A stretch of DNA of 32,290 nucleotides from Phycisphaerales bacterium (GTDB lineage Bacteria > Planctomycetota > Phycisphaerae > Sedimentisphaerales > Anaerobacaceae), in contig CP070782.1 in NCBI GenBank assembly GCA_020346325.1, positions 4,976,590-5,008,879 on the forward strand, given 5' to 3'. Under the pieces are notes generated by a model, which made no database searches, was not told where the DNA came from, and was given only the letters and a program-made list of their open reading frames with translations. The translations under genes were made by a program, and so were the position numbers. This document shows, piece by piece, positions 1-8,293 of the stretch; the first letter of the stretch is position 1, and each line of letters opens with the position of its first letter.

Positions 1-367
1 AACGGTGGTGTCGGCTGATCTGCGTTTCCCACAGCCCCTGGAGACCGATGACGACATGTTCCTTGAAAGGTCTGACGAAATCGAACGTCCGCTCCAGTTC
101 GGCGAGTTCGTAGCCGCCAAAGGGATCGAGGACCATCGACAGACTGACCAGCTCGCCGTCGAGCGCGTCCACGTCCTCTCGCAAGCCGGACCAGTCCTGA
201 CAGCCGAAAAGCGGATAGCAGCCCATCGCATCGCGATGCGACGAACCGGGAATACTCCTCTCCAGCACCCACCCTCCGCATCGGGGCAGTTCGCGCGGCC
301 TGCCAAACTCTGCCAGAGCCTCAGCATAGCTGGGGTGGGCATGACCCGTAACCATTTCTAGTTTCAT
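1..367 (-). CDS. FemAB/GNAT-like protein, N-terminal part (cut by left edge)
   Basis: Reading leftwards from the ATG at 365-367, an open frame of 122 codons runs off the left edge with no stop, so only the N-terminus is visible. The protein has a Tyr-Pro-Leu-Phe motif, then an Asp-Trp-Ser-Gly-Leu segment and a Leu-Val-Ser-Leu...Asp-Pro-Phe-Gly-Gly segment (residues about 50-85). From memory these resemble the N-terminal half of FemAB-like/GNAT-fold proteins found in exopolysaccharide and exosortase loci, which transfer acyl or aminoacyl groups. The catalytic part lies outside the window, so the substrate cannot be guessed. A second ATG at 353-355 is possible: AAGGA lies about 11 nt before it and only 1 nt before the upstream ATG. 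The gene starts 69 bp after the flippase stop on the same strand, so it is probably the third gene of one leftward operon. The overlapping plus-strand frame at 5-361 is a shadow. Confidence 0.55.
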   Translation of the reverse strand, partial: MKLEMVTGHAHPSYAEALAEFGRPRELPRCGGWVLERSIPGSSHRDAMGCYPLFGCQDWSGLREDVDALDGELVSLSMVLDPFGGYELAELERTFDFVRPFKEHVVIGLQGLWETQISRHHR

Positions 368-436
368 CCTTAACAGGTTCTTCACTCCCGCACCACCCGT
401 CCCGATGCCGGCACGGGAATCCTTGGCCCGGCACTT

Positions 437-2008
437 TCAGGCCCCTTTGCGAACCAAACGTTGAACGCCGGCGAGGGGCTTGATTCTGGCGATCACCTGG
501 GCCAAGTCATCTCGGTCTCGGGGCGCCAGGCAGAAACGCAGCAGGACAGCGCCATAGCAAAGTCCTCCCAGGAGACTGCACAGTCCCAGCTTGGACCAAC
601 TGTCCAGTTCCACCGCCAGCTTCAGAGTCGTCCAGACAACGGCGCCGGCCGCGGCCGGGGCCAGACCGGGGGACAATGTTTGTCGTATCCACGCGTCGAA
701 CTTCACATCGGCCAACTTCAGGCCCAGCGGCCAAGTGAGAACAACGGTAGAAATACTACCCACCGCCAAGGCCGCATAGGCTGGACCGATGGCGCCCCAT
801 CCCGCCACGCCGACCAGATACAGGGCCACGCCAATCGTCATCAGTTGGCCGATCGAATTTCGAATACCCACCGGCCGAATGTTCCCAGTCGCATGGGCCA
901 CCCCCCACACCATGGAAGCCCCCAAAGAAATGGGCAGGCCGGCAAGGGTTAACACCATAATAAAGCCCGCGGCGGCCAACTGACTGCCCACATACAACTG
1001 CATGATCTCCGTCGCATAGATCAGCGCCGGAACGGACACCGCCAGCGTCACCCACAGGCTGATGCGCCCGCCGCGCAGATAGAGGTTTCGAATGCGATCC
1101 TTGGCCCCCAGGGCATGCATACCCGTGACCACCGGATAGAGTGGGGCCGTCGCCACATAGGTCCACTGGTCGATCTGACGCCGTCCCAAAGAGCCAAAAT
1201 GAAAGAGGGACACATCCATGGGTGTCGCCAGCTCGTTGAGGATCAGCGGCATAGCCGTCTGCCGCAGACGATGGGCCACCACGGCCAGAAAATTCCAGCC
1301 CCCAAACGATATCAGCTCTCGTGTCAACTCCCAGCGAATCTCGCTGACGCGGAACTTCAGGGCCGGGATCAACCGGCGCGACCAGATCATCAGAACGACC
1401 TGCGTGAGAAGCTCGCCCACCACGTTGGCAACGATCACCCAGAGAACGCGCGTGCTGACACCCAGCAGGAGGACAAAGAGCAGCACCAGGCGCACCACGT
1501 CACAACTGATCCGGATCGCATTCTGGAGGACAAACTTCTGACGTACGTAGAGACCGACACAGAACGGGGCCAGTGGCGGTCGAATGGCCACTGAGAACAC
1601 CAACAGCGCCACCATGACCCGGGCATCGCTCTCGTTGCCGGCCGGAATGGACAGGATCCTGTCCACATGCCAGGCCAACAGCCACCCCCCGGCCAGCAGC
1701 AGCACCGCCGTACCCAACAGTGGCACGAACATCGTTGACGTGATCTGGGTCACACGCCGCTGATCGCCCTGTGCGTACGCCTCCAGAATATAACGCCCCA
1801 GACCGGACGTCAGAATCGACGTCAAGGTGGGCATCAGCAAGATCACCGTCGTCAAGACCGGCCATAGGCTGAACGCTTCGGGACCGATGCGCCGCACCAG
1901 ATGCTGGTTCAACCAGAACAGCACCGAGACGTTGATCACCTTGGTCGCAACGGAACTGGCCGAGTTGATCAGGAGCAGCCTTTTGCTGATTTCGAATTGA
2001 GAACTCAT
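437..2008 (-). CDS. Wzx-like polysaccharide flippase (MOP superfamily)
   Basis: This 523-residue protein is almost entirely hydrophobic helices, with about 12-14 possible membrane segments and only short charged loops. That is the size and shape of O-antigen/exopolysaccharide flippases of the MOP exporter superfamily (Wzx/RfbX type). The N-terminus, with Lys-Arg before the first helix and Asn-Ser-Ala-Ser-Ser inside it, is also typical. The family moves undecaprenyl-linked sugar units across the inner membrane for polymer assembly. The gene lies between an EpsI-like gene and a FemAB-like gene on the same strand, which fits an exopolysaccharide locus. The start at 2008 has no convincing Shine-Dalgarno sequence. 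I find no clear promoter in the 172 bp upstream, so transcription from the promoter at 3119-3148 through epsI is likely. The transported glycan is unknown. Confidence 0.85.
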   Translation of the reverse strand: MSSQFEISKRLLLINSASSVATKVINVSVLFWLNQHLVRRIGPEAFSLWPVLTTVILLMPTLTSILTSGLGRYILEAYAQGDQRRVTQITSTMFVPLLGTAVLLLAGGWLLAWHVDRILSIPAGNESDARVMVALLVFSVAIRPPLAPFCVGLYVRQKFVLQNAIRISCDVVRLVLLFVLLLGVSTRVLWVIVANVVGELLTQVVLMIWSRRLIPALKFRVSEIRWELTRELISFGGWNFLAVVAHRLRQTAMPLILNELATPMDVSLFHFGSLGRRQIDQWTYVATAPLYPVVTGMHALGAKDRIRNLYLRGGRISLWVTLAVSVPALIYATEIMQLYVGSQLAAAGFIMVLTLAGLPISLGASMVWGVAHATGNIRPVGIRNSIGQLMTIGVALYLVGVAGWGAIGPAYAALAVGSISTVVLTWPLGLKLADVKFDAWIRQTLSPGLAPAAAGAVVWTTLKLAVELDSWSKLGLCSLLGGLCYGAVLLRFCLAPRDRDDLAQVIARIKPLAGVQRLVRKGA

Positions 2009-2180
2009 GTCGCGTCAAGCTGAAGTGCCAACCCCCCGAGGTCCACGATCACGTCACGTCAAAGCGTCTCGGCGTAGGTCGAATGGATGGACTCCGTCCT
2101 CGTCGGTCGCGCCGAAAGGCCAGACCTAAATCACTGTTTCAAAATTTCGTTGTGCCACACCCGAGACAAGCGCCTTTCAG

Positions 2181-2984
2181 TTACCTGTTTGGCCCAGCCG
2201 CTCCGCTGGTTGCCGAGGGGTGCGATGGCAAGATCGGCCAACGTACCTGGCCATGTTGATCAGGCAGGATAGCCAGAACCGAATCAGCCAGTTCGCAGGC
2301 CAGAGACCGGGCCGAGTGCTCGAGGACGGAACTTACCTGCACCTGCGCCACGTAGCGCGCCGGGTTGCCTGAAATATTGATCATGCGACCGAACATCCCG
2401 GAGAAGTCCCGCTCGCTGAGGGTGATCTGACCGTTGAGCACATAGAATCCCAGTACGACGATCCGTTGGTACGCCGGCGCCGGCTTGTGAAACCAATGAA
2501 CCAGACATTTGATCTGCCGCCCGGAGCGCGAAACGAACTCCGACCGCGCGGTGTCGTCGTGAATCCAGCCGTGCGCGGGAAAGCACTTCATCGGCTGGTG
2601 CCCTAACACCCCCCCCGGCCGTGACGAGCAATACACCACATAGGCATCCGCCCAAACCCCTTCGCCGATCCTGCTATAGCGCCGACTGACGTAGTCATCG
2701 GCGAAATTGGTCTTCATGTACTCTTGTGTCACGGTAGGGATTTCAAGATCGCGGCCCTGCCAGCCCGCGATGGCTGTAGGTAACTCGCGCAGTGGCACCG
2801 GCAGAGTGATGGCCGGAGGATTCTCCATTTTGGCAGCGCCCAGGCGATAGATTACGCCTGCAATGACCAGCAGCATGACGGCCAGAACCCCCGCCAGCCA
2901 GACCGGCACAGTCCCGCAGCATGGACGAGCACCAAGGGGGCTCCGCAAACAATCGCTTCCAGAATCGCTCTGGCTGCCGTACAT
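2181..2984 (-). CDS. epsI: EpsI family exosortase-associated protein
   Basis: This 267-residue protein has a single membrane segment near residues 26-47 and a periplasmic domain of the EpsI/DUF3485 type. Recognisable features are a Gly-Trp-Gln-Gly motif near residue 74, an Asp-Asp-Tyr segment near 96, and the family hallmark His-x-Pro-x-x-Cys-x-Pro-Ala-x-Gly-Trp at 129-140. EpsI domains occur either as the C-terminal part of exosortases or as separate proteins beside them, in loci that sort PEP-CTERM-type proteins and make exopolysaccharide. Here the protein stands alone, with no exosortase gene in the window. A stop codon directly precedes the ATG at 2984, so the frame cannot start earlier. 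No good ribosome binding site is visible. The leader of about 128 nt runs from the promoter at 3119-3148. The tail after residue 230 is Pro/Ser/Ala-rich and probably disordered. Confidence 0.8.
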   Translation of the reverse strand: MYGSQSDSGSDCLRSPLGARPCCGTVPVWLAGVLAVMLLVIAGVIYRLGAAKMENPPAITLPVPLRELPTAIAGWQGRDLEIPTVTQEYMKTNFADDYVSRRYSRIGEGVWADAYVVYCSSRPGGVLGHQPMKCFPAHGWIHDDTARSEFVSRSGRQIKCLVHWFHKPAPAYQRIVVLGFYVLNGQITLSERDFSGMFGRMINISGNPARYVAQVQVSSVLEHSARSLACELADSVLAILPDQHGQVRWPILPSHPSATSGAAGPNR

Positions 2985-3118
2985 CTAAACGTATACCCTA
3001 AAAGTGGTACTCCAAAGTCCACGACTGAACGTCCGACATCCCAATGGATCAAAGAACCGGAAGGACAGCCCCGCCAAGCGCCCATCTGGCCATCCGAGCT
3101 CAGCGGTCAAAGACCTTT

Positions 3119-3148
3119 ATTCTATGTCCCATATCGGCTTACTGTCAA
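3119..3148 (-). promoter_or_regulatory. sigma70-like promoter of the epsI-flippase operon
   Basis: On the minus strand, TTGACA (3143-3148) is followed after 18 bp by TAGAAT (3119-3124). That is a perfect -35 and a 5-of-6 -10 element. Transcription would start near 3112, leaving a leader of about 128 nt before the epsI start at 2984. No other leftward gene lies between, so this is the likely promoter for the operon epsI, flippase, FemAB-like. Confidence 0.6.
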
Positions 3149-3921
3149 CCGGGCTCAAATCAAAAACCCCGAAATGACTTGAATTGGACCCCTGATTTGG
3201 CCCTTCGTTCCGAGGCCAATTACCGGCCGATGATAGGCCTACCGAGGCCGCGTCGTGGCTCCTGTCCCCCCTCCCCTGGCCCGGCGTATTATGAGACCTC
3301 ACGGCGTGCCGCATCCCTGGCCCGCGACGGCCTGGACGATCCCCGCAGATCGGGAATCTTTTCACGAGCGAATCCGAAAAAGAGGCTTGTTCTCACCCCG
3401 CCCATTCGGTAGCATAAAAGTGAAAAAGCACAAGCGCTATCGGGCGCGCCATGGTGCCGCAACGGGCCGCCGGCGCTGATAGCGTGTACTGATCGAAGAA
3501 GGAGGAGGTCTTGTCGTGAGCGGTACGAGTCGCCTGCGCGCGCGCCCTGCAAAGCGCTCGAGCGAAAATGCCACGCTGTCAAATGTCTCCCCTTGCCAAC
3601 GTCCGGGAGAAATGCCAAAATATGCGCCAGAATTTCCTCCGAATTCCGATGTCACTGCTGTGATAGCCGGACAATTCCGCGTCAACGCCCTGCCGACTGA
3701 AAGGTCCGAGAAAGAGGCATCCGCCCCCCTTGATAGTGCCCCCTATACCCGCGTTCCCTTATGGGACTTATCGAGAACCTATTTCGCTGTCGAACGCCCC
3801 ACCACAACGTGTTGCCGTGACAACCGTAGACCGTGCATGCGAAGCTGCGAAAAGCCATTTGCCCTGCATATCCACTCTTTGTACGGTTTAAGCAAAGAAG
3901 AAATTCAGCTAAGATGCAGGA

Positions 3922-3944
3922 CGCATTCAATGCGAGTCTATACT
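3922..3944 (+). promoter_or_regulatory. Palindrome plus -10-like box before the giant secreted protein
   Basis: A perfect inverted repeat CGCATT-C-AATGCG (3922-3934) lies 4 bp upstream of TATACT (3939-3944), a 5-of-6 match to a sigma70 -10 box. No good -35 is present at the expected distance (GCAGGA at 3916-3921). This could mark an activator-dependent promoter whose regulator binds the palindrome over the -35 region. The assignment rests on pattern alone. Confidence 0.25.
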
Positions 3945-4038
3945 CACAGGCGATGCACGTCACGAGTTAATGGGGGTACCCATGGGGCATAAAGGACGTA
4001 CGGCGCAGCATTGCATGGATGGTAGTCCAGGTTGGTCC

Positions 4039-7000
4039 ATGCGTGTATTGACACAGATCGTGACGTTGACGGTTCTCGTCGGCGCCGCAGTACCGGCGGA
4101 GGCGGCCACCTACTATGTCGACGCCGCCCACGGCAATGACGCCAACCCCGGGACCAGCACCGCGCCCTGGAAAACACTCGGACGAGCAAAGATCAATTAC
4201 AGCGGCTCGCCCAAGGTAGCCTATGGCGATACCGTACTGGTGCGCAACGGCAGCTACGGCGGCTTCAGCCTGGACGGTTCCGTCTTCCCGTTGTGGGAAG
4301 GCGACAACGCCGACCCGCTCCCTGAGAGCCAGCAGTGGGTTACCTACAAGGCCGAGCCGGGCCAGACCGAAGTCCATCTCAGCGGCATCTATCTGAACCT
4401 GGGCAACGACCTGCGCGTCGTCGCTCACGTCTTCGACGGCTTCAAAATCATCAGACCGGGCGGCGATGGCATCTACACTCGCGCCGCGATGGGCGTGAAG
4501 CTCAAGAACATGGTCTTCGAGGGCATCACTGATACGGACGTCCTGTACGCCGAGACGAGCGCTCATAACAACATGGAATTCGCCTACCGCAACGCCGAAA
4601 TCCACATCGACAATTGCGACATTTCCTACGGCTACCGCGGCGTCTTCTTCGGGGGCTACAACTGCAACTGGAGCGTGACCAACTGCAACATCCACTCTGT
4701 CGGAACAGATAAAATCATCTGTGGCGGCGGCGTCAACATTCTCATTGAGAATAACCGCATCCACGGAAACTCACTGCTGCCCACCGAGCATCCCGACTGC
4801 ATTCAGTTCTACACGGCGGCGAATCGGTACCCGGGTTCCAGTGCCGACAACGTCACGATTCGGGGCAATCGACTTTACGATCATTCGTCGCAAGGTATCT
4901 GGACGGGCGGATCGATTCTTCGCAACGTGATCTTCGAAAACAACCTGATCTACAACACCGGCAACTACGAGTGGCGCGTGTACGGCGTGTACGGCGGTAT
5001 CATCCGCAACAACACGATCGTCGGTGACGATCTCGGCAACACGGGCATCGTCATCTATGGCGGGACGTTCACGGAGAATGAAGGCACCCTGGACGGCTAC
5101 CCGCGCAACCAGGATATCACCGTCGTGAACAACGTGTTCGCCACTTCCTACTCCGGCGACGCGAGCGTCATGACCTATCACGATCACAACATCTATGTGA
5201 AGCCGTGGAACGGTTCCCCCGGCGACAACGAAGCCCACAGCTACGGCTATGATTCGATCGATGCGGCGGTAGCGGCGCTGTTCCGCGATCCTGCGGCCCG
5301 CGACTATCGTCTCAAGGACGGCGCCCTCGGCGTCGACTTCGGCACGGTTGCCGCCGGCATCTATCCCACCGACCTGCTGGGCAACCCGCGCGAGGGCACA
5401 CCGGATGCGGGCTGTTTCGAAACCGGGACCGGTTCGGCCAATCAGGCCCCTTCTCTGGATCCCATTGCGGATCGGCAGATTGCGGCCGGTCAGACTCTGA
5501 CTTTGGCCATCACCGGAACTGACGCCGATGGTGACAGCCTGAGCTTCTCGGCCTCCGGCCTGCCCAGCGGAGCGACGTTCGCCGATGCCACCTTGGCCTG
5601 GACGCCGACAGACGGACAGGTTGGAACCTACCACCTCGCGTTTGAAGTCACAGACGGACAGTTCTATGACTCGGAGACCATCACGATCACAGTCGAGGGA
5701 TCCGGCGTAGAGGTGAACAACCAGCCCACCCTGGCTGCCATCGGGGACAAGGCAGTGAACGAAAACGTGCTCCTGAGCTTTTCGGTCAGCGCCAGTGACC
5801 CCGACGGCGATCCGATTACGTATTCGACCGGCAGCCTGCCCGGCGGGGCAAGCTTCTCCGACCAGAGTTTCGCCTGGACGCCGACCTACGATCAGTCCAG
5901 CGTCTACCAAGTGACCTTTACCGCCAGCGACGGGAACAGCCAGGCGACTGAGACCATCACGATCACGGTGGCCAATGTCAATCGGGCTCCCGTGCTGACC
6001 GGGGTCGGAGACAAGTCGGTGGATGAGTCGAGCCCGCTGACGTTTGCCGTTGCCGCCGCCGACCCAGATGGGGATGCCCTGACGTACTCCGCCGGCGGAT
6101 TGCCGTCGGGTGCAACGTTCGTGGATGGCGGTTTCAGTTGGACGCCAGCCTCAAACCAGATCGGCGCCTACGATGTCACCTTTGCCGTCAGTGACGGCGA
6201 TCTTCAGGACAGTGAGAGCATCACTCTCTACGTCGTAGGGACCGGCCCCGACACGACCGCGCCGACAGTGACCCGCTGCAATCCGGAGCCGGATGCCATC
6301 CAAGTCGTTACGAACAACCTGATCACTCTGCACGTCACTGACTCAGGCCACGGCGTGGACGCCGGCTCGGTGGTGGTCCAGGTTGATGGCAACATAGTCT
6401 TCCAGGGAGATGTGGATGTGTACACCAGCGAAACCGGCACATGTACCCGTTCCGGCACCTGGGGCGACTACCGCTTCATCTACCAGCAGGATGCTCCATT
6501 CGGTTTCGATCACACTGTGACCGTGACGGTCAGTGCCACCGACCGCGCCGGCAATGTGCTGAATGGGCACTCGCATTCCTTCACGACCGAGATGCGTGCG
6601 TTCGGCGGTAACCAACTCGTCAGCGACGGCACGGGACCGAAAGGGCACCCGGCTACCGTAGCGGATGCGACGGGGAACATCTGGGCCGTCTGGGAAACGG
6701 GCCTGGACGGGGACCGCGACGTCTATGTCGCCATGATGGCGGCCCAGACGAACGACTTCGCCCCGTCGGTGGCACTGGCGACCGGCGCAGGCGATCAGTG
6801 CAATCCGGATATAGCCTTGGCATCAGACGGGCAGCTCTATACCGTCTGGCAAGACAACAGCGGCGGCAACTGGGACATCTATCTGGCCACCTCGTCCGAT
6901 GGCACGACCTGGTCGCGGCCCGAGCTGTTGACCGACTCGGATGACAACCAGACCCAGCCGGCGATCACGATCGACGGTGAGTCGCCCAGCCGCGTCTACG

Positions 7001-8286
7001 TGGCATGGCAGGATGACCGCCATGGCGGTGCAGACGTCTACCTAGCCAGTTCGACCAATGCGTTTACCGAGAGCACCACGCTTCGTCTGACACCCGACGG
7101 CTCGGATCAGCTCGATCCGGATATCGCCGTCGACGGCCTGGATGTGGCCTACGTCGTCTGGACGGATATGAGAAATGGCCAGGCCGACCTCTACGGCGTT
7201 GCTTCCAGCGATTCCGGATGGCTTAACGTACCGATCGTCAGCACGAGCGGCGCCCAGACCAGTCCGGCGCTGGCCGCCGAGCCGAGCACCTCGGTTCTGC
7301 ACCTGTTGTGGGTGGACGATGCCCCGGGGCACCGTGACATCTACTATGCCTCGTGCGATGGCTTGCCAGCCAATCCCCTGGTCGGCACCAGCATCATCGA
7401 CGATACCTCCGGCGCCGACCAGCTCGGGCCGGCGATCGCGTGCGGCGGCAAATTGAACGTCTTCGCCTGTTGGCAGGACCTGCGCCACAGCACCGACACG
7501 GATCTCTTCCTGGCGGAAATCGGTCAGGGCTCCGCCAAGACGAATATCCTGATTGGCGACAACAGCACCAATACGGACCAGGGCGAACCCGCCGTCGGCA
7601 TCGACAGCCACGGCAATCCTTACGTGATCTGGACGGACAGTCGCAGCATGGAGACCGAGATTTACTATGCCGCGACGACGTTCATCAATCCGGTTCCGCT
7701 TGACTCCAAGCTGGTTATCGCCTCCGAGGGTGCCATGATCGGCCCGGATCCGTCTACCATCGACGAGCCGTCGGACGTCTCGCTGATCGTCCCGCCCGGC
7801 GCGTGCCAGAGCGATGTACGTATCACCATCGCGGAGATCCTGAATCCGCAGGCGATGCCCGTCGAGTGTCTGGGCAGCTATGACTTCGGCCCCAGTGGCA
7901 TCGGTTTCGACGAGCCGGTAACGGTCACCATCCCCTACCGCTTCAATGGCGACGGCAACTCGGCCACGCCGTACTGGTACGACTCGCTGACCGGCGCCTT
8001 AAGCACGCAGGGAATCACGGACATTCAGAATATCGTCGTCGCAGCCGACTTAAACGCGCTGCAATTCAAGACGACTCACTTTACGCCGTTTTATCTGATG
8101 GCGGCTGAGGTTGAAACCGCCGATAGCTCCGACAGCGAAAGCAGCGGTGCGTGCTCCGTCTCGCCGACGGGCACCGGCTCTCCGAAGGAACTGCTGGTCC
8201 CCTACGGCCTCATTGCGGTCGTCATGATTGCTCTGAGACGATGGGACCGAGGGAAACGGCGCTGCTTCAGAACGACCCAAGGGTAG
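4039..8286 (+). CDS. Giant secreted beta-helix/Ig/beta-propeller protein with C-terminal sorting signal
   Basis: The ATG at 4039 is chosen because it gives a clean signal peptide (residues 1-23, ending Ala-Glu-Ala-Ala). In-frame ATGs at 3970, 3982 and 4015 would put about 23, 19 or 8 polar residues before it. The product is 1415 residues. Residues 24-460 look like a right-handed parallel beta-helix: many Asn-Asn, Gly-Gly and Asn-x-Ile turns, starting Tyr-Tyr-Val-Asp-x-x-x-Gly-x-Asp, a pectate-lyase-like/DUF1565 hallmark. Three cadherin-like/He_PIG repeats follow (467-735), then another Ig-like domain (738-850). Seven units of the type Trp-x-Asp...Asp-(Val/Ile/Leu)-Tyr make a beta-propeller (854-1215), and a ZU5-like domain comes next (1222-1345). 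The tail is Ser/Asp-rich, then Gly-Ala-Cys (Cys1372), a hydrophobic stretch and Arg-Arg-Trp. It is probably exported and surface-anchored. Glycan binding or lyase activity is possible, but no catalytic residues can be assigned. The gene ends 7 bp before the protease GTG start. Confidence 0.85.
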   Translation: MRVLTQIVTLTVLVGAAVPAEAATYYVDAAHGNDANPGTSTAPWKTLGRAKINYSGSPKVAYGDTVLVRNGSYGGFSLDGSVFPLWEGDNADPLPESQQWVTYKAEPGQTEVHLSGIYLNLGNDLRVVAHVFDGFKIIRPGGDGIYTRAAMGVKLKNMVFEGITDTDVLYAETSAHNNMEFAYRNAEIHIDNCDISYGYRGVFFGGYNCNWSVTNCNIHSVGTDKIICGGGVNILIENNRIHGNSLLPTEHPDCIQFYTAANRYPGSSADNVTIRGNRLYDHSSQGIWTGGSILRNVIFENNLIYNTGNYEWRVYGVYGGIIRNNTIVGDDLGNTGIVIYGGTFTENEGTLDGYPRNQDITVVNNVFATSYSGDASVMTYHDHNIYVKPWNGSPGDNEAHSYGYDSIDAAVAALFRDPAARDYRLKDGALGVDFGTVAAGIYPTDLLGNPREGTPDAGCFETGTGSANQAPSLDPIADRQIAAGQTLTLAITGTDADGDSLSFSASGLPSGATFADATLAWTPTDGQVGTYHLAFEVTDGQFYDSETITITVEGSGVEVNNQPTLAAIGDKAVNENVLLSFSVSASDPDGDPITYSTGSLPGGASFSDQSFAWTPTYDQSSVYQVTFTASDGNSQATETITITVANVNRAPVLTGVGDKSVDESSPLTFAVAAADPDGDALTYSAGGLPSGATFVDGGFSWTPASNQIGAYDVTFAVSDGDLQDSESITLYVVGTGPDTTAPTVTRCNPEPDAIQVVTNNLITLHVTDSGHGVDAGSVVVQVDGNIVFQGDVDVYTSETGTCTRSGTWGDYRFIYQQDAPFGFDHTVTVTVSATDRAGNVLNGHSHSFTTEMRAFGGNQLVSDGTGPKGHPATVADATGNIWAVWETGLDGDRDVYVAMMAAQTNDFAPSVALATGAGDQCNPDIALASDGQLYTVWQDNSGGNWDIYLATSSDGTTWSRPELLTDSDDNQTQPAITIDGESPSRVYVAWQDDRHGGADVYLASSTNAFTESTTLRLTPDGSDQLDPDIAVDGLDVAYVVWTDMRNGQADLYGVASSDSGWLNVPIVSTSGAQTSPALAAEPSTSVLHLLWVDDAPGHRDIYYASCDGLPANPLVGTSIIDDTSGADQLGPAIACGGKLNVFACWQDLRHSTDTDLFLAEIGQGSAKTNILIGDNSTNTDQGEPAVGIDSHGNPYVIWTDSRSMETEIYYAATTFINPVPLDSKLVIASEGAMIGPDPSTIDEPSDVSLIVPPGACQSDVRITIAEILNPQAMPVECLGSYDFGPSGIGFDEPVTVTIPYRFNGDGNSATPYWYDSLTGALSTQGITDIQNIVVAADLNALQFKTTHFTPFYLMAAEVETADSSDSESSGACSVSPTGTGSPKELLVPYGLIAVVMIALRRWDRGKRRCFRTTQG
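5437..6236 (+). repeat. Three tandem cadherin-like/He_PIG repeats within the coding region
   Basis: Three consecutive units of about 88 codons each encode the pattern Pro-x-Leu...Ile/Val-Gly-Asp-Lys, Asp-x-Asp-Gly-Asp-x-Leu/Ile, Leu-Pro-x-Gly-Ala-x-Phe, Trp-Thr-Pro, and a closing Glu-(Thr/Ser)-Ile-Thr strand. They begin near 5437, 5717 and 5977. Such repeats are common calcium-binding spacers in large surface proteins. The protein similarity is clear while the DNA has drifted, so the duplication is old. Confidence 0.8.
8122..8268 (+). other. C-terminal Cys-containing sorting signal (MYXO/JDVT-CTERM-like)
   Basis: The last codons of the giant protein encode a three-part signal. First comes a Ser/Asp/Glu-rich spacer (residues about 1355-1369), then a Gly-Ala-Cys-Ser-Val-Ser-Pro motif with Cys1372 at 8152-8154. 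A hydrophobic segment (about 1385-1399) and an Arg-Arg-Trp-Asp-Arg-Gly-Lys-Arg-Arg basic tail complete it. This matches the layout of signals processed by glutamic intramembrane proteases of the myxosortase group, in which a Cys precedes the helix. It differs from PEP-CTERM (no Pro-Glu-Pro) and from LPXTG. The match to a named family is from memory. The adjacent CPBP protease supports it. Confidence 0.65.
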
Positions 8287-8293
8287 AGTTTTG

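Larger units (their letters stand above)
2985..4038. other. Long intergenic region without a convincing gene
   Basis: The left part holds the leftward epsI promoter (3119-3148). Two things stand out in the middle and right parts. A hairpin has 7-bp outer arms CGCTATC/GATAGCG at 3435-3441 and 3478-3484. A strong Shine-Dalgarno sequence AAGGAGGAGG (3499-3508) then precedes a GTG at 3516, opening a 158-codon frame to 3992. That frame's product is rich in Arg, Ser, Pro and Cys, with no recognisable domain or hydrophobic core, so I do not call it a gene. A CGCATT-C-AATGCG palindrome and a TATACT box lie at 3922-3944, before the giant secreted protein. Confidence 0.5.

Noticed and set aside
5-361. 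118-codon plus-strand frame at the left edge
   Set aside because: It is antisense to the open minus-strand frame that shows real family motifs and adjoins the flippase operon.
2036-2160. Possible sigma54 (-24/-12) promoter elements containing TGGCAC on the minus strand
   Set aside because: Neither site has a GC pair at the required spacing after the GG.
3516-3992. 158-codon plus-strand frame with a strong ribosome binding site
   Set aside because: The product has no domain, no hydrophobic core and an odd Arg/Ser/Cys-rich make-up. Kept only as an observation, not as a gene.
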